A DNA stretch of 64,000 bases from Mycetocola zhujimingii. Its GTDB lineage: Bacteria; Actinomycetota; Actinomycetes; Actinomycetales; Microbacteriaceae. Shown in pieces: positions 51,631 through 59,808 of the stretch. The stretch is from positions 992,001-1,056,000 of the forward strand of contig NZ_CP026949.1 in the NCBI RefSeq assembly GCF_003065425.1, in the 5' to 3' direction. Below the pieces are notes generated by a model. The model was not told the origin of the DNA, did no database searches, and saw only the letters and a program-made list of their open reading frames with translations. Position 1 is the first letter of the stretch, and each line of letters starts with the position of its first letter. Position numbers and translations under genes: made by a program.

Positions 51631-52425
51631 TCAGGTTGTCGTAAAGGTGGCTACTGCGAGCGTTGCGGCGATAATCCCGACGATCGTCAGGACGCCGGCA
51701 CCCAGCCAGCGCTTCTCGACCGCACAAACCCCGGCCGATACCCAGGAGGAAACCGCCGCTGCAGCCAGGAAGCATCCGCCGCCGATGCGTGCGGCGGTGC
51801 GGGCATCCGCCAGATCGAAGAAGGCGACGATGAAGACGGCCATCACCGCGAGGATCCCGCCAACCACGGTGGTGACCCAGCAGATCACGGCGAGGGTGAA
51901 GAGCCGCTCGCCCCAGGGCGACTCGTCGGTTGCGGCGGCCGCTTTGCGTTGCGCCACGTGTGCGGCGAGCGGCCCGTCCACCACCTCCTCGAGATCCGGG
52001 TAACTCTCGACGGGCCCAGTGAGCGCGAGGAAGTCGACCAGGTCGTCGCGGGGGGTGCCGACCGGTGCCAGCATCCGCGCCAGCCGATCGCGTTCGACCG
52101 GGGTCGTCCATCCCTCGATGACGATGCCCCATCGGCCAGCCTGATCCGGGGAGTTCATCTCGCGGTAAAACTCCGCGAGTGCGAGGCGCAGCGGGAGGTC
52201 GTCAGGGTGCGCCCGAACCGCGGCCTTCAGCAGGGCGAGGGCGTCACGTCGTTTGCCGACGCTCCAGAGTCGACTGGCGTGGTCGAGGGTCTTCCGGTCG
52301 CCAGCGTGACTTGTGTGTGCGGGCTGCGCGTCGGGGGCAGACGTCTCGCGGAGGTTCGGTGCGCCGCCGAAGTAGAGGTGCGGGTTCCGAGAGGCGGGAA
52401 CGGAGGCGTCGGGTCTCTCGGGCAT
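51631..52425 (-). CDS. TPR-like/four-helix membrane paralog 4
   Basis: A 264-residue protein. A longer N terminus (about 50 residues) precedes the TPR-like helices (RDALALLKAAVRAHPDDLPLR), then LALAEFYREM, DQAGRWGIVIEGWTT and RLARMLAPVG, a linker and four membrane helices. The ATG at 52425 is chosen over upstream codons because TTTGAT lies exactly 6 nt before it and the shared ACCCCGTTCGGG box 38 nt before it; further upstream sequence is non-coding repeat. It is separated from the other paralogs by the ABC-F gene. Confidence 0.78.
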   Translation of the reverse strand: MPERPDASVPASRNPHLYFGGAPNLRETSAPDAQPAHTSHAGDRKTLDHASRLWSVGKRRDALALLKAAVRAHPDDLPLRLALAEFYREMNSPDQAGRWGIVIEGWTTPVERDRLARMLAPVGTPRDDLVDFLALTGPVESYPDLEEVVDGPLAAHVAQRKAAAATDESPWGERLFTLAVICWVTTVVGGILAVMAVFIVAFFDLADARTAARIGGGCFLAAAAVSSWVSAGVCAVEKRWLGAGVLTIVGIIAATLAVATFTTT

Positions 52426-52456
52426 GGCCCCATCAAAACAGAGAGGAGCGCGCGCG

Positions 52457-52474
52457 GTCGCTACCCCGTTCGGG
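52457..52474 (-). promoter_or_regulatory. Shared upstream box of paralog 4
   Basis: GTCGCTACCCCGTTCGGG (+ strand) lies 31 nt before the ATG of paralog 4, the same distance and nearly the same sequence as at paralog 2. Confidence 0.6.
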
Positions 52475-52570
52475 ATGCTGCTGGGTGTGGGCGAGCGCGT
52501 GGGTGTGGGTTGTGGCCGCGACCTGCTTCGGTGCGGGGACAGAAACGGCTGCGAATTTCGAGGAAGTGCG

Positions 52571-52690
52571 GCCGTTTCTGGCCGAGCAGCGGATGCGAAC
52601 AGCCGTTTCTGGCCGAGCAAGCGGTGCCGAGCAGCCGACTCTGGCCGGGCAGCGGTGCCGAGCAGCCGGTTCTGCCGAGCAAGCGCGCAC
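52571..52690 (-). repeat. Four tandem copies of the 30-32-nt interspersed repeat (array B)
   Basis: Units begin at 52571, 52602, 52634 and 52665 (spacing 31, 32, 31). On the minus strand the consensus is TGCTCGGCCAGAAACGGCT, then GCTCGGCACCGC. The bases 52595-52619 are the reverse complement of array A unit 2 with one mismatch. The array lies between paralog 4 and the TetR gene. Confidence 0.75.
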
Positions 52691-52725
52691 TCGGCATCAC
52701 ACGAGTGTCGGTGCGCGGCGACGGC

Positions 52726-53352
52726 TCAGCAGAGCGCGGCGAACGCCATCCGCTCGAGGATGTCACGGAGATCGTTCTGGGGGAGCTGGTCACCGCTGTA
52801 CGGGGTCGAGTTCATCAGCCCGAACGCGGCGTGCGCCCTGATCCTCAGGGCCGCCGCGTTTGTCGTGGGCTGCATCCGCTGCAGGATTGCCACCCACAGC
52901 TCGACGTACCGGCGCTGGAGGGTTCTCACCGCGCGGCGGTCCTCCTCGGAGAGGCTGTCGAGATCGCGATCCTGGACCCGGATGACATCAGGATTGGAGA
53001 GCGCAAATCGCACGTGGAACTCCACGAGAGCGCGAAGCGCCAGTTCTCCGTCCGGGGCCCTCGCCACAACATCCGTACCACCGGACAGCAGCTCACGGCT
53101 CACATCGATGAGGAGCGCGGCGAGAAGAGCCTGCTTACTCTCGAAGTGCCGGTAGACCGCCGGGCCGCTCATGCCGACAGCGGCGCCCAGGTCTTCGATC
53201 GAGACCCCGTTGAAGCCGCGTTCGGCGAATCGTGAGGCAGCCGCGGCGAGCAGGGCCTGGCGTCGTTGTGCCTTTGCCGCGGTGCGGCCCAGCCTGATGG
53301 ATCCAGACTCCGTCGTGACTGGATCATCACCGATGATGATGTCGTCGGCCAT
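52726..53352 (-). CDS. TetR/AcrR family regulator of the leucine operon
   Basis: A 208-residue repressor. The DNA-binding helix-turn-helix is at residues 50-70 (SIEDLGAAVGMSGPAVYRHF); the ligand domain follows. It diverges from the methylcrotonyl-CoA carboxylase operon, and two copies of one dyad sit between them, so it probably represses that operon and itself and responds to an acyl-CoA intermediate. The start has GGAGGG 4 nt upstream. Target and ligand are inferred from position. Confidence 0.9.
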   Translation of the reverse strand: MADDIIIGDDPVTTESGSIRLGRTAAKAQRRQALLAAAASRFAERGFNGVSIEDLGAAVGMSGPAVYRHFESKQALLAALLIDVSRELLSGGTDVVARAPDGELALRALVEFHVRFALSNPDVIRVQDRDLDSLSEEDRRAVRTLQRRYVELWVAILQRMQPTTNAAALRIRAHAAFGLMNSTPYSGDQLPQNDLRDILERMAFAALC

Positions 53353-53387
53353 TGCGCCCTCCGTTGGAAGCGATGCTGGACATTTGA

Positions 53388-53403
53388 GTTAATCCATACT
53401 AAC
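53388..53403. promoter_or_regulatory. TetR operator copy 1
   Basis: GTTAATCCATACTAAC. It shares the outline GTTAA-n5-ACTAAC with the second copy 26 bp away. The halves are inverted (GTTA / TAAC). Confidence 0.6.
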
Positions 53404-53413
53404 GTCGGGGTCA

Positions 53414-53429
53414 GTTAACGGGGACTAAC
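53414..53429. promoter_or_regulatory. TetR operator copy 2
   Basis: GTTAACGGGGACTAAC matches copy 1 at 11 of 11 outline positions. Both copies lie in the 131-nt gap between the divergent TetR and carboxylase genes. Confidence 0.6.
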
Positions 53430-53483
53430 CGAATAGCGGCGTCCTCTCCGGTACACATTCACTCCGGTACAAGGGAACTGTCA

Positions 53484-55097
53484 ATGCAGACACTGATTTC
53501 CGCGGTTTCACCGTCGAGCGACTCCTTCCTCCGGAACGACGCCGAGCAGCGAACCTTGGTTTCCGACCTGAGGCAGAGGCTCGCCACCGCCGCTCTCGGA
53601 GGCACCGAAAAGTCCCGCGCACGACACGTCGGCCGGGGCAAACTGTTGCCGCGCGAACGCATCGACGAACTGCTTGACGACGGCAGTCCGTTCCTCGAGA
53701 TCGCACCGCTCGCCGCAACCGGGATGTACGACGACCAGAGCCCGGGGGCCGGTGTCATCGCCGGCATCGGTCTGGTTCAGGGCCGCCACGTGCTGGTCAT
53801 CTCCAACGACGCCACCGTGAAGGGTGGCACCTACTATCCGATGACCGTGAAGAAGCACCTCCGGGCGCAGGAGATCGCGCTCGAGAACCGGCTGCCCTGC
53901 GTCTACCTCGTCGACTCGGGCGGCGCGTTCCTGCCGATGCAGGACGAGGTCTTCCCCGACCGCGATCACTTCGGACGGATCTTTTACAACCAGGCCAGGC
54001 TATCCGCGTCGAAGATCGCGCAGATTTCCGCCGTACTCGGATCGTGCACCGCCGGTGGCGCCTATGTGCCAGCCATGAGCGACGAGACGGTCATCGTCCG
54101 GAACCAAGGGACCATCTTCCTCGGCGGTCCACCCCTCGTGAAGGCTGCCATCGGTGAGATCGTCACCGCCGAAGAACTCGGCGGGGGAGACCTCCACGCG
54201 AAAACCTCCGGCGTTGTCGACCACCTCGCCGAGGACGATTCCCACGCCCTCGAGATCGTGCGGGGTATCGTCTCAACGCTGCCGACGGCATCCGTGTCGC
54301 CCTCAGGGCCTCCGACGATAGAAAGCCGCGACCCGCTCTACCCGGTCGAGGAGTTGTACGGAGTCGTTCCCGCCGACGTCCAGGCGCCCTATGACGTGCG
54401 GGAGGTCATCGCCCGGCTGGTCGATGCCAGTGAATTCGCGGAGTTCAAGAAGGAGTTCGGCACGACGCTCGTCACCGGGTTCGCGCGACTGCACGGGCAC
54501 TCGGTGGGCATCATCGCCAATAACGGTGTGCTGTTCTCGGAGAGCGCGCAGAAGGGTGCCCACTTCATCGAGCTGTGTGATCAGCGCGGCATCCCGCTGA
54601 TCTTCCTGCAGAACATCTCAGGGTTCATGGTCGGCCGCGATTACGAGGCGGGTGGCATCGCCAAGCACGGCGCCAAGATGGTGACGGCCGTCGCGACCAC
54701 GAGGGTGCCCAAACTCACGGTGATCATCGGCGGCTCATTCGGGGCCGGCAATTACTCGATGTGCGGCCGCGCGTACTCGCCGCGCTTCCTCTGGACCTGG
54801 CCGGCGAGCCGGATCTCGGTGATGGGCGGTGCCCAGGCCGCCGGTGTGCTCGCAACGGTCAAGCGCGACCAGCACGACGCGGCGGGCACCGAGTGGTCTG
54901 CCGATGACGAAGAGCTGTTCAAAGCCCCCATTCGTTCCCAGTTCGAGGAGCAGGGCAACCCCTATTACTCCACGGCCCGCCTGTGGGACGACGGGGTCAT
55001 CGACCCCGCCGACACCCGCAGGGTTCTCGGCCTCGCGCTCGACGTGTGCGCCCTCGCACCGTTGCCAGACTCCGCCTTCGGGCTGTTCCGGATGTGA
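53484..55097 (+). CDS. mccB: Methylcrotonyl-CoA carboxylase carboxyltransferase (beta) subunit
   Basis: A 537-residue acyl-CoA carboxyltransferase, the AccD1-type subunit in leucine breakdown. The two crotonase-like halves are readable: [20 protein letters not shown] at the start, [35 protein letters not shown], then [19 protein letters not shown] and [19 protein letters not shown] in the second. With MccA it carboxylates 3-methylcrotonyl-CoA. AAGGGAA precedes the ATG. First gene of a five-gene operon under TetR control. Propionyl- or acetyl-CoA specificity is less likely, given the operon. Confidence 0.92.
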   Translation: MQTLISAVSPSSDSFLRNDAEQRTLVSDLRQRLATAALGGTEKSRARHVGRGKLLPRERIDELLDDGSPFLEIAPLAATGMYDDQSPGAGVIAGIGLVQGRHVLVISNDATVKGGTYYPMTVKKHLRAQEIALENRLPCVYLVDSGGAFLPMQDEVFPDRDHFGRIFYNQARLSASKIAQISAVLGSCTAGGAYVPAMSDETVIVRNQGTIFLGGPPLVKAAIGEIVTAEELGGGDLHAKTSGVVDHLAEDDSHALEIVRGIVSTLPTASVSPSGPPTIESRDPLYPVEELYGVVPADVQAPYDVREVIARLVDASEFAEFKKEFGTTLVTGFARLHGHSVGIIANNGVLFSESAQKGAHFIELCDQRGIPLIFLQNISGFMVGRDYEAGGIAKHGAKMVTAVATTRVPKLTVIIGGSFGAGNYSMCGRAYSPRFLWTWPASRISVMGGAQAAGVLATVKRDQHDAAGTEWSADDEELFKAPIRSQFEEQGNPYYSTARLWDDGVIDPADTRRVLGLALDVCALAPLPDSAFGLFRM

Positions 55098-55101
55098 CGC
55101 C

Positions 55102-57168
55102 GTGACCGCACTGTTCGACACAGTCCTCGTCGCCAACCGCGGCGAAATCGCCTGCCGCGTGATCCGCTCGCTCCGGCGCCTCGGCATCCGTTCTGTCGCC
55201 GTCTACAGTGACGCCGACCGGAGTGCGAAGCACGTGACGGATGCCGACACCGCCGTGCGCATCGGCCCGGCCCCGGCGAGGGAGAGCTACCTCAACATCG
55301 AGGCGGTGATCGCCGCGGCGATCGAGACGGGTGCGAATGCAATCCACCCGGGCTACGGCTTCCTCTCCGAGAACGCCGATTTCGCGAGGGCATGCGAGGA
55401 GGCTGGCATTGTCTTCATCGGACCGGGTATCGACGCCCTCGAGGTGATGGGCGACAAGATCCGGTCCAAGAACCATGTGGTCGCGAGCGGAGTGCCCGTG
55501 ATCCCCGGTGATTCCCGTCCAGGGCTCAGCGACGCGGACCTCAGCGAGTCCGCCGAGGTCGTCGGCTATCCGTTGCTGATCAAGCCGAGCGCCGGCGGTG
55601 GCGGCAAAGGAATGGAGATCGTCACGGCGCCGAGCGAGCTTCGGGGCGCGCTTGCCACGGCTCGCCGTATCGCGGCCGCTGCCTTCGGTGACGACACGCT
55701 CTTTCTCGAGCGGCTCATCCCCGAGCCGCGACACATCGAGGTGCAGTTGCTCGCCGACACGCACGGCTCAACGATTCACCTCGGCGAGCGCGAGTGTTCG
55801 CTGCAGCGCCGCCACCAGAAGGTCATCGAGGAGGCGCCGTCTCCCTTGCTCGACGCTGACACCCGACGACGCATCGGCGAGGCCGCCTGCCGGGTGGCGG
55901 AGAGCGTCGGCTATGTCGGGGCCGGAACTGTGGAGTTCCTCGTCTCGGCCGAAGCTCCTGACGAGTTCTACTTCATGGAGATGAACACCCGCCTGCAGGT
56001 GGAGCACCCGGTCACCGAGGAAGTCACCGGCGTCGACCTCGTTGCCGAGCAGATCCGGATCGCGGCGGGTCACCGGCTGTCGCTTCGCCAGGATGATGCG
56101 ACGCTCACGGGCCACGCCATCGAGGCCCGGGTTTACGCCGAGAACCCTGAGCGCGGATTCCTCCCCGCGACGGGACGGGTCATCGAACTTGGCGAACCGG
56201 TCGGCGAAGGCGTTCGCGTGGATTCGGGCATCGCCGTCGGCAGTGAGATCGGCTCCTTCTACGACCCCATGCTCGCCAAGGTGATCGCTCGCGGTTCCAA
56301 CCGCGCCGAAGCGCTCGCCAGACTCGACCGAGCGCTCGCCGAAACGGCAATTCTCGGCGTGCGCACCAACATCGAGTACCTGCGGCTGCTCCTCGCCGAG
56401 CCGGAGGTGCAACGCGGCGACCTCGACACCTCGCTCATCGACCGCAGGCTGCCCTCGCTGAGCTTCGCCCGTCCCGATGCCGAACTTCTGGTTGCGGCAG
56501 CCCTTATGGTTCACGCCGAGCGCTCAGCGCCTTCCGCGGGCGCGGTGTGGGGCGCGCTCGACGGATGGCGGATGACCGGGGCCCGGCCGATCGAGTACAC
56601 CTTCGCCGTTGAGGAAGGCGAGACGGTGACGGTGAGTGTCCTCGCTGCTGGTGACGCAGCATCCGTTCGCATCAACGGGGGCGAACCGCACACCGCGACC
56701 CTGCGACAGCTCGGAGACGGCAGGAGCGCGTTGAGTCTGGACTCAGGAGTGCGGATGCTGTCACTTGCGCGCACAGCGACCGGGGTGTGGGTCGGGCGCG
56801 ACGGGTTCAGCTGGGAGCTGCCCCTTCTCTCGCGTGGGCAGCGGCTTGCGTTGCGACTCGCTGCGATTGCGCGGCCCGATGCGGCACGCGCTCCCGAGGT
56901 GCGTTCGCCGATGCCTGGCACGGTGATCAGTGTTCCCGTCGCGCACGGCTCAGCGGTCGACGCCGGGGCCACTGTCGTCGTCGTCGAGGCCATGAAGATG
57001 GAGCACAAGCTCACGGCGGCCGTCGCCGGGACCGTTTCGATCGCCGTGCAGCCCGGTGACCTCGTGAAGCTCGACCAGGTTGTCGCGACGCTGACTCCGC
57101 TGGTGCCCGACGCTGTGCCATCCGACGCTGAACCGAACCATCCGATTGTCGAAGGGGACACCGCATGA
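55102..57168 (+). CDS. mccA: Methylcrotonyl-CoA carboxylase biotin-containing (alpha) subunit
   Basis: A 688-residue AccA1-type protein. The N-terminal biotin carboxylase has FDTVLVANRGEIACRVIRS, the ATP-grasp glycine loop KPSAGGGGKGMEIV and EMNTRLQVEHPVTEEV; a middle BT-like part follows, and the biotin site is EAMKMEH near the C terminus. The GTG at 55102, four bases after the mccB stop, is chosen because the family sequence starts there. The stop overlaps the dehydrogenase start by ATGA. It requires biotin ligase from elsewhere. Confidence 0.93.
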   Translation: MTALFDTVLVANRGEIACRVIRSLRRLGIRSVAVYSDADRSAKHVTDADTAVRIGPAPARESYLNIEAVIAAAIETGANAIHPGYGFLSENADFARACEEAGIVFIGPGIDALEVMGDKIRSKNHVVASGVPVIPGDSRPGLSDADLSESAEVVGYPLLIKPSAGGGGKGMEIVTAPSELRGALATARRIAAAAFGDDTLFLERLIPEPRHIEVQLLADTHGSTIHLGERECSLQRRHQKVIEEAPSPLLDADTRRRIGEAACRVAESVGYVGAGTVEFLVSAEAPDEFYFMEMNTRLQVEHPVTEEVTGVDLVAEQIRIAAGHRLSLRQDDATLTGHAIEARVYAENPERGFLPATGRVIELGEPVGEGVRVDSGIAVGSEIGSFYDPMLAKVIARGSNRAEALARLDRALAETAILGVRTNIEYLRLLLAEPEVQRGDLDTSLIDRRLPSLSFARPDAELLVAAALMVHAERSAPSAGAVWGALDGWRMTGARPIEYTFAVEEGETVTVSVLAAGDAASVRINGGEPHTATLRQLGDGRSALSLDSGVRMLSLARTATGVWVGRDGFSWELPLLSRGQRLALRLAAIARPDAARAPEVRSPMPGTVISVPVAHGSAVDAGATVVVVEAMKMEHKLTAAVAGTVSIAVQPGDLVKLDQVVATLTPLVPDAVPSDAEPNHPIVEGDTA

Positions 57169-58331
57169 ACACCGAACTCACTGAGGAGCACCAGCGAATC
57201 GTCGACGAGGTGCGCGATTTCGCGACCACCGTCGTCGCTCCGGCCGCGTACGAGTACGACACCGAGCGCCGGCTGCCTATGGAGATCATCGCGCAGATGG
57301 GGGAGATGGGGCTGTTCGGGCTGCCGTTTCCCACCGAGTACGGGGGTTCCGGCCGGGATTACCTCTCGCTCTGTCTTGCCGTTGAGCAGCTCGCGCGGGT
57401 GGACCAGTCCATCGCCGTCACGCTCGAGGCCGGGGTCGGGCTCGGCGCGATGCCGGTGTACCGGTTCGGTACCCAGGCGCAGAAAGACGAGTTCCTGCCG
57501 ATGCTGGCGAAGGGGGAGGCGCTCGCCGGATTCGGCCTCACGGAAGCGGAGGCGGGGTCGGATGCCGGCGCAACACTCACGAACGCCCACATCGAGAGCG
57601 GGGAGTGGGTGATCAACGGCTCGAAACAGTTCATCACCAACTCGGGTACTCCAATCACCCGGCTCGTCACCATCACGGCGGTCACGGGCGAGAGCACCCG
57701 CGCTGATGGCAGCATCAAGAAGGAGCTGTCGACCATCCTGGTACCGACACCGATCGACGGGTTCACTGTTGAGCCCGCGTACGACAAGGTCGGCTGGCAC
57801 ACGTCAGACACCCACCCGCTCACCCTCGAGAACGTTCGTGTGCCGGAGGCAAACCTCCTCGGTGAACGCGGTCGCGGGTACGCCAACTTCCTCACCATCC
57901 TCGACGAGGGGCGCGTCGCGTTCGCCGCGCTCTGCACCGGTGCGGCACAGGGCTGCGTCGACGAGGCCGTCGCGTACGCGAAGAGCCGCAACGTCTTCGG
58001 GCGCAGCATCGGCTCGAACCAGTACATCGCGTTCAAGATCGCGCGGATGGAGGCACGGGCGATGAGCGCACGGATGGCGTACTACGCAGCGGCATCGAAA
58101 CTCCTCGCGGGCAAGCCGTTCAAGAAGGAAGCATCGATCGCGAAACTCCTCGGCAGCGAAGCGGCAATGGAGAACGCGAGGGACGCCACCCAGATCTGGG
58201 GCGGCTACGGGTTCCTCAACCAGAATGCCGTCGCCAGGCACTACCGCGACTCGAAAATCCTCGAGGTAGGTGAGGGCACCAGCGAGGTGCAGCTCATGAT
58301 CATCGCCCGCGAGCTCGGCTTTGAAGCGTAG
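57165..58331 (+). CDS. Acyl-CoA dehydrogenase (FadE19/isovaleryl-CoA type)
   Basis: A 388-residue flavoenzyme, expected to oxidise isovaleryl-CoA or another branched acyl-CoA in leucine breakdown. FGLTEAEAGSDAGA is the FAD/substrate motif, and SKQFITNSGTP follows. The late EGTSEVQ block carries the catalytic Glu position found in most acyl-CoA dehydrogenases. It is translationally coupled to mccA. Operon order (accD1-accA1-fadE19) matches Mycobacterium tuberculosis. Confidence 0.92.
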   Translation: MNTELTEEHQRIVDEVRDFATTVVAPAAYEYDTERRLPMEIIAQMGEMGLFGLPFPTEYGGSGRDYLSLCLAVEQLARVDQSIAVTLEAGVGLGAMPVYRFGTQAQKDEFLPMLAKGEALAGFGLTEAEAGSDAGATLTNAHIESGEWVINGSKQFITNSGTPITRLVTITAVTGESTRADGSIKKELSTILVPTPIDGFTVEPAYDKVGWHTSDTHPLTLENVRVPEANLLGERGRGYANFLTILDEGRVAFAALCTGAAQGCVDEAVAYAKSRNVFGRSIGSNQYIAFKIARMEARAMSARMAYYAAASKLLAGKPFKKEASIAKLLGSEAAMENARDATQIWGGYGFLNQNAVARHYRDSKILEVGEGTSEVQLMIIARELGFEA

Positions 58332-58339
58332 GGAACCCG

Positions 58340-58840
58340 ATGAACGAGAATGCGCACGAGAGCGAGCGAACACCCGTGGAGCAGCGCGGGCTGTACTTCG
58401 AGGAGTTCGACCCGTCGGCCAGGTACCTCCACCGGCCCGGCCGCACGGTCACCGAGGCTGACAACGTGTTCTTCACCACGATGACGATGAACACCCAGGC
58501 GCTCCACCTCGACAGTGCGTGGTCAGAGACGCAGGAGTTCGGGCAGCGGCTCGTCAATTCAATGTTCACCCTCGCGACAATGGTGGGCAGCTCCGTCGCG
58601 CAGCTGACCCAGGGCACGCTCGTCGCCAACCTCGGGTTCGATTCCGTCGTCTTCCCGCACCCGCTCTATCACGGCGACACGCTGTACTCCGAGACCGTCG
58701 TCACACAGAAGCGGCTGTCGAAGTCGCGACAGGGCCAGGGCATCGTCGCCCTCGAGCACACCGGCCGCAACCAGAATGGCGTGATCGTCGCGACGGCCGT
58801 GCGCAACGTGCTCGTGCGCTGCCGGGAGGGCGCCGCGTGA
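58340..58840 (+). CDS. MaoC family dehydratase
   Basis: A 166-residue hotdog-fold protein like Rv2499c. The start GLYFEEFDPSARYLHRPGRTVTEADNVFF is typical of MaoC-like hydratases; the hydratase Asp is in TEADNV, with the usual His not obvious. It probably hydrates an enoyl-CoA in the leucine route. SD is weak; the gap to the dehydrogenase is 8 nt. Its stop overlaps the lyase GTG start by GTGA. Confidence 0.88.
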   Translation: MNENAHESERTPVEQRGLYFEEFDPSARYLHRPGRTVTEADNVFFTTMTMNTQALHLDSAWSETQEFGQRLVNSMFTLATMVGSSVAQLTQGTLVANLGFDSVVFPHPLYHGDTLYSETVVTQKRLSKSRQGQGIVALEHTGRNQNGVIVATAVRNVLVRCREGAA

Positions 58841-59655
58841 CCGGCTTCGAGCTCGGACCGGCCCTGCTGTTTTGCCCGGCAGACCGGCCAGACCGGTTCG
58901 AGAAGGCGAGTGAGCGGGCGGATGCCGTGATCCTCGACCTTGAGGACGCCGTTGCACCCACGGGCAAACCGGGCGCGCGCGAGGCGATCGCGCAGCATCC
59001 GCTCGATCCGAACCGCACGATAGTCCGGGTGAACCCTGCCTCGACCGCGGAACTGGCGGCGGATCTCTCCGCGCTCGCCGACACCGATTACCGCTGGCTG
59101 ATGCTGCCGAAGGCCGAGAGTCTCGCCGACGTTGCGATGCTTGGCGACCGATACCGGGTGATTGCGTTGTGCGAGACCGCCGCAGGTGTGCTCGCGGCGC
59201 CCGAGATCGCACGGCACGATTCGGTCGAGGCGCTCATGTGGGGAGCGGAGGACCTCGTCGCCTCCCTCGGCGGAACATCCAGCAGGCGGACCGACGGTTC
59301 TTATCGCGACGTCGCCGCGCATGCCCGGTCGCGGGTCCTGCTCGCCGCAGGAGCAGTCGGAAAGGCTGCGATCGACACGGTGCACCTCGACATCGCCGAC
59401 CTCGATGGCCTGCTCGATGAGGCGACGGATGCCGCTGCGAGCGGCTTCAGCGCGACCGCCTGTATCCATCCGGGCCAGGTCGGCACGATCCGCGCCGGAT
59501 ACCGCCCGGGGAATGACGCACTGGAAGCCGCTCTGGCGCTTCTGGAGGCCGCGGAAAACGAGGCGGGCGTGTTCATATTCCGGGGTCAGATGGTGGACGA
59601 ACCGGCGCTTCGGCATGCCAGAAAGACCGTCGGTTTAGCCCGTAAAAATCGCTGA
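58837..59655 (+). CDS. CitE-like HMG-CoA/citramalyl-CoA lyase
   Basis: A 272-residue HpcH/HpaI-like TIM barrel. ALLFCPADRPDRFEKASERAD, VILDLEDAV (metal and substrate) and ALCETAAGVL, then MWGAEDLVASLGGTS are family landmarks. The counterpart Rv2498c splits hydroxyacyl-CoA such as citramalyl-CoA; 3-hydroxy-3-methylglutaryl-CoA is also possible, as the final leucine step. GTG 58837 has GGGAGGG upstream. Last gene of the operon. Confidence 0.88.
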   Translation: MTGFELGPALLFCPADRPDRFEKASERADAVILDLEDAVAPTGKPGAREAIAQHPLDPNRTIVRVNPASTAELAADLSALADTDYRWLMLPKAESLADVAMLGDRYRVIALCETAAGVLAAPEIARHDSVEALMWGAEDLVASLGGTSSRRTDGSYRDVAAHARSRVLLAAGAVGKAAIDTVHLDIADLDGLLDEATDAAASGFSATACIHPGQVGTIRAGYRPGNDALEAALALLEAAENEAGVFIFRGQMVDEPALRHARKTVGLARKNR

Positions 59656-59808
59656 TTTTGACCGTTGTCAGATCGTTATGAAGTATTCATGCAAATGACC
59701 GTGGAATGGTCGGTTTGCGTCGGTGGGCTGACATAGTCTCGGAGGCAGGGATGAGGGCTGGGGAGCTCCATTTTTTCCCTGCTTAAACCGAAGGAATGGG
59801 GTGGCGAG

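Larger units (their letters stand above)
52426..52725. other. 300-nt gene-free stretch with paralog 4 promoter and repeat array B
   Basis: It contains the TTTGAT and ACCCC-box promoter of paralog 4 (52432-52474), a Gly/Trp-coding-like GT-rich stretch without a gene, a single inverted copy fragment (AGAAACGGCTG at 52541-52551) and repeat array B. No coding region is supported. Confidence 0.7.

Noticed and set aside
51580-53235. A 551-codon plus-strand open frame
   Set aside because: It crosses three genes of the other strand and repeat array B; its composition is not protein-like.
56511-57800. A 429-codon minus-strand open frame
   Set aside because: It is antisense to mccA and the acyl-CoA dehydrogenase, both clear genes.
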